From Tenacibaculum sp. MAR_2009_124 (GTDB lineage Bacteria > Bacteroidota > Bacteroidia > Flavobacteriales > Flavobacteriaceae), in assembly GCF_900105455.1 (NCBI RefSeq), contig NZ_FNSF01000001.1:1445001-1509000 (forward strand): 64,000 nucleotides of DNA, written 5' to 3'. A model generated the notes under the pieces. That model was given only the letters and a program-made list of their open reading frames with translations. It had not been told where the DNA came from and did no database searches. The position numbers and the translations under genes are program-made. Shown here one piece after another: positions 26,011 to 34,800 of this stretch. How positions within the stretch are numbered: position 1 is the first letter of the stretch; every line of letters starts with the position of its first letter.

Positions 26011-27420
26011 ATGAAAGAACTAGAAGCTATTAATTTGGACAAATTATCAAGTCCAAAAGGAAAATTTATACTAGGGCATTATTCTAATTTTAAGGCAAGT
26101 GACAAGCATATATTCCTAGAAAAAGGAGTGGAAGAATGTGGCCCTATCTATTCTATTCACTTAGTGAATAAAAAATTCGTTGTTTCTGCCATTCCAAGTT
26201 TGAACAACGAAATTTTAAAAGCCCGTCCTAAATTATTTAAAAGACTCCCTAAAATTAATGCTGTTTTACAAGAAATGGGAATTTCTGGAGTTTTTAATGC
26301 TGAGGGAGAATCTTGGAAGAAACATAGAAAACTTACAGCTGAATCTCTTAGCTTAAGAAAAGTAAGAGGTTATTTTCCTATTGTATTAGAAAAGTCGGAA
26401 TCATTACTTTCCAAATTCAAGCATTTTTCAAATACTCAACAACCTATTGATATTCAAAGAGAGTTTATGCTTTTTACTATTGACGTTACGACGGCAATAG
26501 CTTTTGGGTATAACCTCAATGCCATTCATGGAAAAGATGCCATTTTTCAACAGCATTTAGAACGAATTTTCATGATGTTAAATGAACGAAACTTTTCTCC
26601 TATTCCAATTTGGAAATGGTATAAAAGATCAAAAGATAGAGAACTAGAAAATTCCTTGAAACATATTGAAACTACTATCTATAAGTTTATAGGGCATGCG
26701 AAAGAAAACTTAAAAAAAGATCCCAAATTACAAGAAAGTCCAACAAATTTTTTAGAAGCTTTACTTGTTGAAAATATAGACGGTTCTTTTAGTGATAAAG
26801 AAGTATATGGTAATATTTTCACTATGCTTCTAGGAGGAGAAGATTCAACTTCAAGCTCGCTGTCTTGGGTTTTGTATTATTTAGCACAAAACCCTGACAT
26901 GATTAAAAAAGTAAGAGATGAAGCGCTTTCAATATACGGTGACCACTCTGCTCCTAATACTTTTGAGCAATATCAACAATTAGAATATACAAATGCCGTT
27001 GTTCAGGAAACATTACGAATTCATCCAACAACAACGCAACAAATTGTTCAAGCAAATGAAGACTGCCGAATTCAAGGGCTACAAATTAAGAAAAACACTA
27101 AATTAATTTTGTTAAATCGATATGCGCAAAGACTCGATGAACATTTCTCCGACGCTATGACATTTAAACCTGAGCGATGGTTAAAAAGTAAATGTCCTGT
27201 GCATCAAAATCATGATATACATACAATCAAAGCTTTTGGTGGTGGTCCTCGTCTATGCCCAGGTATGAACTTAGCTCTTTCTGAAATGGTTCCCTTAATC
27301 TCAATGGTTTGTAAACAATTTGATATTGAATTGGCAGTTAATAAAGATGATGTTTCAGAAAAACATTCTTTTATTGTTTATCCAGAAAATCTATTTATAA
27401 AACTACATCCTGTAAAGTAA
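26011..27420 (+). CDS. Cytochrome P450
   Basis: This 469-residue heme monooxygenase has the heme-binding loop FGGGPRLCPGMN with Cys416 as the thiolate ligand. The I-helix oxygen-activation motif appears as LLGGEDSTSSSL, the ExxR as ETLRIHP and the PERF-type motif as FKPERWLKS. There is no N-terminal membrane anchor, so it should be soluble and would need separate ferredoxin and reductase partners, none of which are in the window. Subfamily features look CYP102-heme-domain/CYP4-like (long-chain substrates), but the substrate is not inferable. It is a single gene between divergent pbpC and a convergent helicase. Confidence 0.95.
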   Translation: MKELEAINLDKLSSPKGKFILGHYSNFKASDKHIFLEKGVEECGPIYSIHLVNKKFVVSAIPSLNNEILKARPKLFKRLPKINAVLQEMGISGVFNAEGESWKKHRKLTAESLSLRKVRGYFPIVLEKSESLLSKFKHFSNTQQPIDIQREFMLFTIDVTTAIAFGYNLNAIHGKDAIFQQHLERIFMMLNERNFSPIPIWKWYKRSKDRELENSLKHIETTIYKFIGHAKENLKKDPKLQESPTNFLEALLVENIDGSFSDKEVYGNIFTMLLGGEDSTSSSLSWVLYYLAQNPDMIKKVRDEALSIYGDHSAPNTFEQYQQLEYTNAVVQETLRIHPTTTQQIVQANEDCRIQGLQIKKNTKLILLNRYAQRLDEHFSDAMTFKPERWLKSKCPVHQNHDIHTIKAFGGGPRLCPGMNLALSEMVPLISMVCKQFDIELAVNKDDVSEKHSFIVYPENLFIKLHPVK

Positions 27421-27514
27421 TCTGTTAACCTTTAGCAGACGGAAAACCTTACAGGTGTGAAATTTTAACTATTCAATAAAAATGTTGATCAACGGGAATC
27501 AACTATATGAAGCA

Positions 27515-28834
27515 CTATACGATATAAATACGAACTTTTTTGTTCTTTAATCGTACATTATTCAAAGTATCTACAAGTTTCTTGGCTTCTTTAATAGGAA
27601 CTGCTACAAAGGCACAATCTTGCTTTAATTCAATTACGCCTACCTCATCTTTATTTAAATTCCCTTTCTTAAAAAGTAAACCAGCTATATCTCCTTTTGA
27701 AATTTTATCTTTTCTACCACCTGATATGAATAAGGTCTCCCAGTATCTCTTTGTTACTTGCTCTTTGTGCGAAATATCAGCAATTTTGATATTTGTTATA
27801 AACTCAGGTAATGCCTGATTATTCCATTTTAAAATATAAGCAGTTCCTTTTTTATCAACTCTAGCTGTTCTACCATTTCTGTGCGTAAATTCCTCTACGC
27901 GCAGAGGTAATTCATAATGTATTATAAACTTCATTTCAGGTATATCAATTCCTCTCGCTGCCAAATCGGTTGCTAGCAATATTTGACTAGTACCATTTCT
28001 AAATTTAATTAGTGATCGCTCTCTATCTCGCTGCTCCATACCTCCTGAGAAACAACTATGTGCTATACCTTTTCTATTTAAAAAGTCACTTAGCTTCTCA
28101 ATACTGTCTCTTAAGTTTACAAAAATAATTCCTTGATCTTTGTTTCCTAGATGTTGAAGTAATGTCAATAATGTTTCTTCTTTATTTTTTGAAGGAGAAA
28201 CAACTGTTTTAAGTGTTAATCGCTCTGACGATTTGTTTGTTAAAAAATTTAAGATTACCGGTTTTTTTAATTCCACAAAATCAGGAATATCTATTTCTTG
28301 CGTAGCAGAGGTTAAAACTCTTTTTTCAATTGCAGGTATCTGATTAATGATGCCTCTCATTTCATATTCAAAACCAACCTCAAGAGACTTATCGAATTCA
28401 TCTAATACCAATGCTTTAATATGATCTTTCGAAAAACGATCATTTGAAAAATGGTCCGAGATTCTCCCTGGAGTACCAATTAAAATACTAGGCGTATGCT
28501 TCAACTCTATTTTATCTTTCGACATTGCTCTTCCTCCATATACAGCATTTACTTTTACACCAGTTCCCATTTCTCGAACAACCTGTTCAATTTGAATTGC
28601 TAATTCTCGAGAAGGAACTAAGATCAATACTTGTACTTCATTTAAACTTAAATCAACCATTTTCAAAATAGGTAATAAAAAGCTTAATGTTTTCCCTGTT
28701 CCCGTAGGTGATAATATAATCGTATTATCTGTTGTACCTATGGTTGAAGTAGCCTCTTTCTGCATTTCATTCAATTCATAGATATTTAATTTTGTTAAAA
28801 TATCTTTTTGGGTTTTCATTAAATTTGTCTTCAT
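27515..28834 (-). CDS. DbpA-like DEAD-box RNA helicase with DEFD motif II
   Basis: This 439-residue superfamily 2 RNA helicase has motif I SPTGTGKTLSF, Ia LVPSREL, Ib TPGR, motif II as DEFD (instead of DEAD), motif III SAT and motif VI HRNGRTAR. The C-terminal 75 residues (about 365-439) contain GDIAGLLFKKGNLNKDEVGVIEL and resemble the DbpA RNA-binding domain, which targets 23S rRNA hairpin 92. A role in large-subunit assembly is therefore plausible. An alternative ATG five codons later (28819) is possible. A TATCTTTG -7 box (complement 28858-28865) supports a short leader before either start. Confidence 0.9.
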   Translation of the reverse strand: MKTNLMKTQKDILTKLNIYELNEMQKEATSTIGTTDNTIILSPTGTGKTLSFLLPILKMVDLSLNEVQVLILVPSRELAIQIEQVVREMGTGVKVNAVYGGRAMSKDKIELKHTPSILIGTPGRISDHFSNDRFSKDHIKALVLDEFDKSLEVGFEYEMRGIINQIPAIEKRVLTSATQEIDIPDFVELKKPVILNFLTNKSSERLTLKTVVSPSKNKEETLLTLLQHLGNKDQGIIFVNLRDSIEKLSDFLNRKGIAHSCFSGGMEQRDRERSLIKFRNGTSQILLATDLAARGIDIPEMKFIIHYELPLRVEEFTHRNGRTARVDKKGTAYILKWNNQALPEFITNIKIADISHKEQVTKRYWETLFISGGRKDKISKGDIAGLLFKKGNLNKDEVGVIELKQDCAFVAVPIKEAKKLVDTLNNVRLKNKKVRIYIV

Positions 28835-28857
28835 ATCTATGAATTTATTTTGTCGTG

Positions 28858-28865
28858 CAAAGATA
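28858..28865 (-). promoter_or_regulatory. -7 box upstream of the helicase gene
   Basis: TATCTTTG on the minus strand is identical to the -7 box of the rRNA promoters P1 and P2. It places the transcription start about 20 bases before the first possible start codon. The -33 region lacks a clear TTG. Confidence 0.45.
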
Positions 28866-28912
28866 TATAGTATCTAAACCTTTTTAATAAACTAAATAGT
28901 ATAAAAACAAAA

Positions 28913-28933
28913 GCCCGCAAAATTTATGCGGAC
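28913..28933 (-). terminator. Intrinsic terminator after the secretory protease gene
   Basis: On the minus strand GTCCGCA and TGCGGGC (complement 28913-28933) pair around AAATTTA and are followed by CTTTTGTTTTT. It ends transcription of the upstream lipoprotein protease gene before the helicase promoter. Confidence 0.8.
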
Positions 28934-28961
28934 TTCCTCTTATCTGATTTCAAAAATACTT

Positions 28962-30503
28962 CTAATTCATATTTTTCCAATCTATTCTTTTCTTCTTTAT
29001 TACTTTTTTCGTTTTGTCATATTCATTAACGTAAGCTTCATATTCCTTCCATAAAATATCAATGTCTTTATTAAGGATTTCTTTAAAAGCAGTTTTGTAA
29101 CTCCAAGGGCTAATTTCTATAACCGATTTATTAAACTTATATATAAAGTTTTCATCATAAGTATCTACAATCCATTTTAAGAAAAAACCTGTTGTTGTAT
29201 ACCCTGATAAATACTTATAGTTTTTAAATCCTAAATCGGGGTGACGAGTTTTATGATATCCAGCATTAATTCTTACTAAATCCGCCTCCCCTTCTAAAAA
29301 AGCAAAATAGTCATATCCAGGTCTGTATTTATCATTTTCGGTTTTTGGAGAGAACTGGTACCCATGAGTAAGTTCATGCCATAAAACACCATATATTTCA
29401 TATTTCACAGCTTCATCGGTATCGTCTTTTAATGCATTTTGAATATATTTTGTACTAAACCATAAATCCATGATAGTATTATTCCCTCCTCTTGCAGCAA
29501 GTGTATTACTCCAATTGAATGTAAAATTCACTTTTTCAAAATCTGGAACCTCACTTAGGTTTTTGTATAACTGTTTACAAACCCCTAAAGTAACTTCATT
29601 GATTGCCTTCGTAAAATCTGGAATGATTCTCACGGCTCTTTTATATCCCAAAGAAACAGTATCGGTTGACGTAAATTCTACTTTAGGGTAATGGAAACCT
29701 TTCCAAGGGTTTTCAGGATCGTATACTTTTACATATCTCTTTGAAATAACTGAATCTTTACCGAACTTATTTTTAACCACCAACTTTACAGTATGGTTGC
29801 CAGGAACAGGAAAATATACTTTTGGATCAGGCTCACTACTATATTTTGGTATACCATTCTCAAAATACCATTTCCAAGATGTTGGTCCATTATAGGATAT
29901 ATCATGAAACTGAATCGTATCACTTATTTTCGCTCTCGTTGATTTACTAGAAAACTTTACTATCGGTGCCTTTGTTATTTTCTTTAAATCGAACTCTGCA
30001 ATTTGTAAAAAAGTATCTCCATAAACCGATTTCTTGTTTTGCTCGAATTCTATTTTATAAAAAGAATATTCTTTATTATTTAGCTTAAGCTCATAATTAC
30101 GAGTTTCTCTTCGCTTTTTAAATAATTGGTCGTTTTTTTTATCCAGTACTGTCCATGTTTCACCATTAACCGAACCACTTAAGATCCAGTTCTTAGGATC
30201 CCTACCTGGAGCATCATTGGCCGATGTAATGGCATAACTCTTTATAATACTGACATTCTCATTTTGTATCGTAATTGTATTTTTCGGTGCCGTCACTAAA
30301 AATTTAGTATTCTTATTTTTATCATATAGCTTTGATAAATTTTCTGAATTACTTATTCCTTTGTGTATGGTTGTTACAATACTTTTCTTCGATAAGATAC
30401 TTTTGTATCCTTGCTTTAAGGATTTAACATTTGTTATCTTATGATTACAAGATATAACACTTACAACTATCAATATTATGGATAAAAGCTTCTTTAAGTT
30501 CAT
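28962..30503 (-). CDS. Lipoprotein with discoidin, PKD and basic secretory protease domains
   Basis: This 513-residue surface or periplasmic protein has a lipoprotein signal peptide (lipobox VISC, Cys at about 19). A discoidin (F5/8 type C-like) domain follows (about 55-175), then a PKD-type domain (about 180-265; phrase SWKWYFENGIPKYSSEPDP...YFPVPGNHTVKLVV). The C-terminal basic secretory protein (BSP) peptidase domain (about 270-490) has the zinc-binding WHELTHGYQ and the downstream FLEGEADLVR. The BSP family is a putative metalloprotease family of plants and bacteria. A TATATTTG box (complement 30523-30530) lies about 20 bp upstream. The substrate is unknown; discoidin and PKD modules suggest carbohydrate or extracellular polymer targeting. 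Confidence 0.88.
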   Translation of the reverse strand: MNLKKLLSIILIVVSVISCNHKITNVKSLKQGYKSILSKKSIVTTIHKGISNSENLSKLYDKNKNTKFLVTAPKNTITIQNENVSIIKSYAITSANDAPGRDPKNWILSGSVNGETWTVLDKKNDQLFKKRRETRNYELKLNNKEYSFYKIEFEQNKKSVYGDTFLQIAEFDLKKITKAPIVKFSSKSTRAKISDTIQFHDISYNGPTSWKWYFENGIPKYSSEPDPKVYFPVPGNHTVKLVVKNKFGKDSVISKRYVKVYDPENPWKGFHYPKVEFTSTDTVSLGYKRAVRIIPDFTKAINEVTLGVCKQLYKNLSEVPDFEKVNFTFNWSNTLAARGGNNTIMDLWFSTKYIQNALKDDTDEAVKYEIYGVLWHELTHGYQFSPKTENDKYRPGYDYFAFLEGEADLVRINAGYHKTRHPDLGFKNYKYLSGYTTTGFFLKWIVDTYDENFIYKFNKSVIEISPWSYKTAFKEILNKDIDILWKEYEAYVNEYDKTKKVIKKKRIDWKNMN

Positions 30504-30522
30504 TGTTACTTATATTATTCCT

Positions 30523-30530
30523 CAAATATA
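30523..30530 (-). promoter_or_regulatory. -7 box upstream of the protease lipoprotein gene
   Basis: TATATTTG on the minus strand matches TAnnTTTG, about 20 bp before the start codon. No -33 TTG is visible at the expected distance. Confidence 0.35.
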
Positions 30531-30590
30531 AGAATCATTAATACAAGTGAAAGAGAACAGGAAACCTCTTAGTTTTCGAATAAACTATTA

Positions 30591-31715
30591 CTAATCCTTC
30601 TGATTTTGATACGGATTTTTATTAGCTTCCCAAGTAAGAATTGTCGAATCTCTTAATGTTGACGGATTCTCTGGAACTGGTGCATAATAAGGATCACCTA
30701 TATTATACCCCATAGAAGTGAGCCTCACTTCTCCATTTCCTAAAATATCAATCTTTGAATACCCAAAGAACTTCGCCTCGCCAGGACTGCCAGCATTTCC
30801 AGCTATAATTTGATATGTTCCCTTATTTCCTGGTTGCATACGTTGATAATCATGTAAATGAGCCGATAACATTGCAACCACTTTATTTTCTTCCAACTTT
30901 GGCCATAATACTGGCCCTTCTGGTAATCCTTTATGCCCTGTTTTTGGCTTCCCACTAACATAATAAGGCTTATGTCCTAAAACAAATACATGATCAATAG
31001 ATGGTTTTTTTTTATATTCTTTAACTTTATTAATAATCCATTGTGTTGGTATTTGACCTTCCAAACCATATGGGTTTTCTTTTGTTGGTTCGTTGTATGT
31101 ATCCGTATTCATTAAGATGAAACCAATATTTTTTCTTACAAAAGAAAATGTCATTTGATTATTAATACTATCCCTGCCCTTTACTACATCCCTGTCTTCC
31201 GGCATGAATTCTTCCATTTCATTCATCCAAATTTCAGTAGCTCCTTTTAAGGGCCATTCATCATGATGTGGTACATTGTAATCATGCCAATATAACATCT
31301 CATGATTCCCTGGAACAGCAACCATTTCTATTTTTGAAAGACTTATTGGGCTGAAATCAACATTGCAATAAAGTTTTTTCCAAGCCACTAATTGATTTTC
31401 CAAATTCGTTGTATTCGATTCTGCTAAGACCATATCGCCAAGGAAAAAAAATAGGTCAGGCTTTGTTTCCAGATCAGAAATTTCAGTCCAAATTCTTTTC
31501 ATGGCAGATAAATTTGCTGTGGACGCATTGGTTGCAGTTGAATCCCCCTGCTGATGACGATCTACTCTATTACAACCTAAAAAAACAAAACTAAAAGAAA
31601 CAGAATCTTTTGATGTTGTTTTTAGTGAAGTACTTGTTGAAGTTTTTTTCTGTTTATTCTGGCAACTATACATGCATACTACACATATTGCCACCAACAT
31701 AATTAGTTTTTTCAT
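30591..31715 (-). CDS. Exported calcineurin-like metallophosphoesterase
   Basis: The metallophosphoesterase motifs are in order: LGCNRVDRH (in place of the usual first DxH), FFLGDMVLAES (GD), PGNHEMLYWHD (GNHE), VLGHKPYYVSG (GH) and SAHLHDYQRM (GHxH type). The first motif has Asn-Arg-Val-Asp instead of DxH, so metal site A may be altered. I place the start at ATG 31715 because it gives a clean lipoprotein signal (MKKLIMLVAICVVCMYSC). The longer frame starts with GTG at 31736 and overlaps an inverted repeat. Likely an outer-membrane or periplasmic lipoprotein acting on phosphate esters or nucleotides. Confidence 0.88.
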   Translation of the reverse strand: MKKLIMLVAICVVCMYSCQNKQKKTSTSTSLKTTSKDSVSFSFVFLGCNRVDRHQQGDSTATNASTANLSAMKRIWTEISDLETKPDLFFFLGDMVLAESNTTNLENQLVAWKKLYCNVDFSPISLSKIEMVAVPGNHEMLYWHDYNVPHHDEWPLKGATEIWMNEMEEFMPEDRDVVKGRDSINNQMTFSFVRKNIGFILMNTDTYNEPTKENPYGLEGQIPTQWIINKVKEYKKKPSIDHVFVLGHKPYYVSGKPKTGHKGLPEGPVLWPKLEENKVVAMLSAHLHDYQRMQPGNKGTYQIIAGNAGSPGEAKFFGYSKIDILGNGEVRLTSMGYNIGDPYYAPVPENPSTLRDSTILTWEANKNPYQNQKD

Positions 31716-31727
31716 AATTTGGGTAAG

Positions 31728-31786
31728 TTTAGACACTTCTAAAGATAGTTACTTCTTTTTATATAACTCTTTTAAAAGTGTCTAAA
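31728..31786. repeat. 11-bp inverted repeat between macroglobulin and phosphoesterase genes
   Basis: TTTAGACACTT (31728-31738) and AAGTGTCTAAA (31776-31786) are perfect inverted copies 37 bp apart. They flank a TATCTTTA sequence on the minus strand that is one base off the -7 promoter consensus. This could be a regulator site around the phosphoesterase promoter or a long-loop terminator for the macroglobulin gene. Confidence 0.5.
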
Positions 31787-31807
31787 TACCCAATAATACT
31801 ATAAAGT

Positions 31808-34800
31808 TTATTTAACTACTTTTACCCATTGTCCTTCTGTTCTAGAAACATAATCATTATCATACATAGCCTCGGCTTGAGCTCCAGGTAAATAATAATC
31901 TCCTAAATAAGAAGCATTCAACAGTATTCTGAAAGTCTTCGTCTCGAATCCTTTTAAGGTAAAATAATTACTTACACTTGCATCTCTAATATCTGTATAA
32001 TCTACTTTAGAAGAAGTTGTGTTGTTGCCAAAATCAGTAAATCTTGTATTTATAATTTCCCATCCCGAAGGAATATACTGTGTTAATGCAATATTTTCAA
32101 CCTTAGAACTTGTTTCGTTTTTAATAGTTACTTCTGCAATAAAGTTAGTTCCTTGACTTAAGTTCTTTGGACTTATTTCAACTCCTTTTTTTGTTTTATA
32201 CAGAACATTTGTTTTCAGGTTTCTTTCTACTATTTTTTCCTCTCCGACTGGAAGAATTCCTTTATTTAAAACTCTGATATATAAAACGCCATTTCCATTA
32301 TTCAATACCTTTACTACATTCTCTTTCTTACTTATGGCAATATCTTTTGCAAATAAAGACTTACTTGTTTTCACCTCTTCACTAGCTCCATTTAAAGTAT
32401 ATTTAGATGCAATTCCCGCACTTTTTCCGTTTCGTAAAGCATAATTACTTATCGCTAATAAACTAAAGGCTGTTGTTTGTGTACTCATCCATTTCGAGCT
32501 AGACAGTTTTTCTGCTATGTTTTTAGCCAATTTAATAGCTTTAGTATCATTTCCAAGTAAGGTATAAGTATCTAAAGCCATAGCTTTATTCCTAGTTTCA
32601 GAGCCATAGTTGTAATAATATCTTGTTTTTGGCTCTTCCTCAGATATGGTAGAAATAATTGAATTTGCGATCGATTTCTTTCCTATAAGGGCATATGCTG
32701 CTGCCAAGCGTAATTTCGTTCCATTTGATATACCTGAAGTTTCTTTCAGTCGGTTCATCGAAGCTAAATCTGGACTATTGGCCAAACTTAGCGTATACAA
32801 ACGATATGCCTGACTTAATCCATTATTATAATATCGGTCATTATTCCTCCATTTTCTTGCCTGATCTTTCTGATAGTTAATCCATTTATTCTTAAACCCA
32901 ATTGGCAATGCATATCCTTTTTTGGATGCTTCAATCATAAAATGACCTGCATAAGAGGTTCCCCAATTATTGGCATATCCATTTCCTGACCAATAGGACA
33001 ATCCTCCATTTGATATCTGGAAGTTAGACAACCTTGAGATCGTAGCTTTGATATTTCTTTCAATATCTTGTTTTCTCTCTTCAGATAATTCGAAAATTTC
33101 AGGAAGATACAATTGAGGAAAAGCACTTGAAGTGGTCTGTTCAACACAGCCATGAGGATAACGAATTAGATACCCTAATCTTTTTGTAAAATTCATTGGA
33201 GGCAGTGTCGATAACTCGATCGTTGCAACATTGGTTCCAATAGTTCCAAAAGCCGTAAAGTTTAACTCCTTTTGTTCTTTTCCTTTTAAAATTAAATCTT
33301 TAACTTCTGTTGTTACAGGATTAGGATTCAATACATCAATTTCAACCTCGTAAGTTGCCTTTTCACTTCCTGAACTCGCTTCTACCTTAACTTTCCCTAT
33401 TCCTTTAAAATCATTAACCTTTAGCGTAAAATAAGCCATTTTTTCATCCGGTTGATTAAATCGTAAAGTTTCCGAGCTATTTCCTAAAATGGTATACGAT
33501 TCATTTGGAACAACTTTTACCTTCACATTTTTAATTTCTGGTGTCATGGCAAATACTGTTACTGGTAACGTTACTGTTTCTTGTGATGTTATTTTACGGG
33601 GTAATGATGCTAGCACCATTACTGGTTTACGAACAAAAGCCGTTTTCTCGTCACTTCCATAAGCTTCTTTATCAGCATTCGTAGCTACTACCATTGCTCT
33701 AACAGAACCAACATATTTCGGAATTTTAAACTTGTGCTCTTTAGTTTCTCCTTTCTCTAAATTAAAAGGCCCTAAATAGGTAACCATTGGTTTAAAACGA
33801 TTCGCTTTTTTATTCTTACTCCCCGCTTCAGATTCATCACCACCAATACTTAATATCTGATGTACTTTTCCTCCATAGGCTCCAATAACATCATCAAAAA
33901 CATCCCAAGTTCTTACTCCTAAAGATTGACGAGCAAAAAATGTATGCCAAGCATTTGGGGTTTTAAATCTTGTTAAGTCTAACAATCCTTCATCAACAAT
34001 GGCAATAGTATATGTCATTGGTTTTCCTTCCTTTTCCTTCACACGGATTCCTGCTGTTGATTCAGGGCGGAGTTCATCTGCTAATTGAATTTGAGGATCT
34101 AATTTAGTAGAAGGGTCATACACCATCATTGGAATAGAACCGTACATTCTTATTGGTAAATCATTCACTGTTTGGTTATGCTTTTGCAATAATGAAATAT
34201 TCACAAAAACATTGGGAGTATAACTTGCTAGCACCGGAAAAGAAAATTCCGTTTGCTTGGCCTTTGTTTCCACCCAAAAATGATCTAAAACCTGCGTACC
34301 ATTCTCAATGGTTATTAAGGCTCGTCCTCCCTCTGAACTAGGAAACTTTACAATAGCCTTTTCATTGACTTTATACGATTCTTTATCTGTAGTAAATACC
34401 AACATCGTTGCATTGGTTTTATCTTGACTTCCTTTCTTTTTTCCATACCAAGAAGGCCAATCAAAATAAACTATAGATGACGTTACATGCTTACTCTTTT
34501 TATCAATTACTTTTACCAAATAACGTCCCCAATCATTTTCACTTATTTTTAAATCAAACGATCCTTTACCAGCCCCATTGGTTTTAACAGACATTGCTTT
34601 GTAAGGTGAATGGTATCGAGTTCCATCATAACTTGACAATCCATTATCTGAACTACTCCACCACCATCTCCATGAAAGTTTATATACTTTTACATCTAAA
34701 TTATTCGCTATACCTTTTCCATTCTCGTTAACCGATGCGACATTGAAAGTATACTTTTCATTGGTGAACAAGTAATTCCTAGATTGCGGCTCCTCAGCAC

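Noticed and set aside
31716..31736. GTG-started extension of the metallophosphoesterase
   Set aside because: It adds MSKLTQI ahead of a clean lipoprotein signal and overlaps one arm of an inverted repeat; the ATG at 31715 is better.
32935..33153. 72-residue minus-strand frame within the macroglobulin gene
   Set aside because: It lies in a different frame of the same strand and covers the thioester region of the A2M protein, which is clearly the real product.
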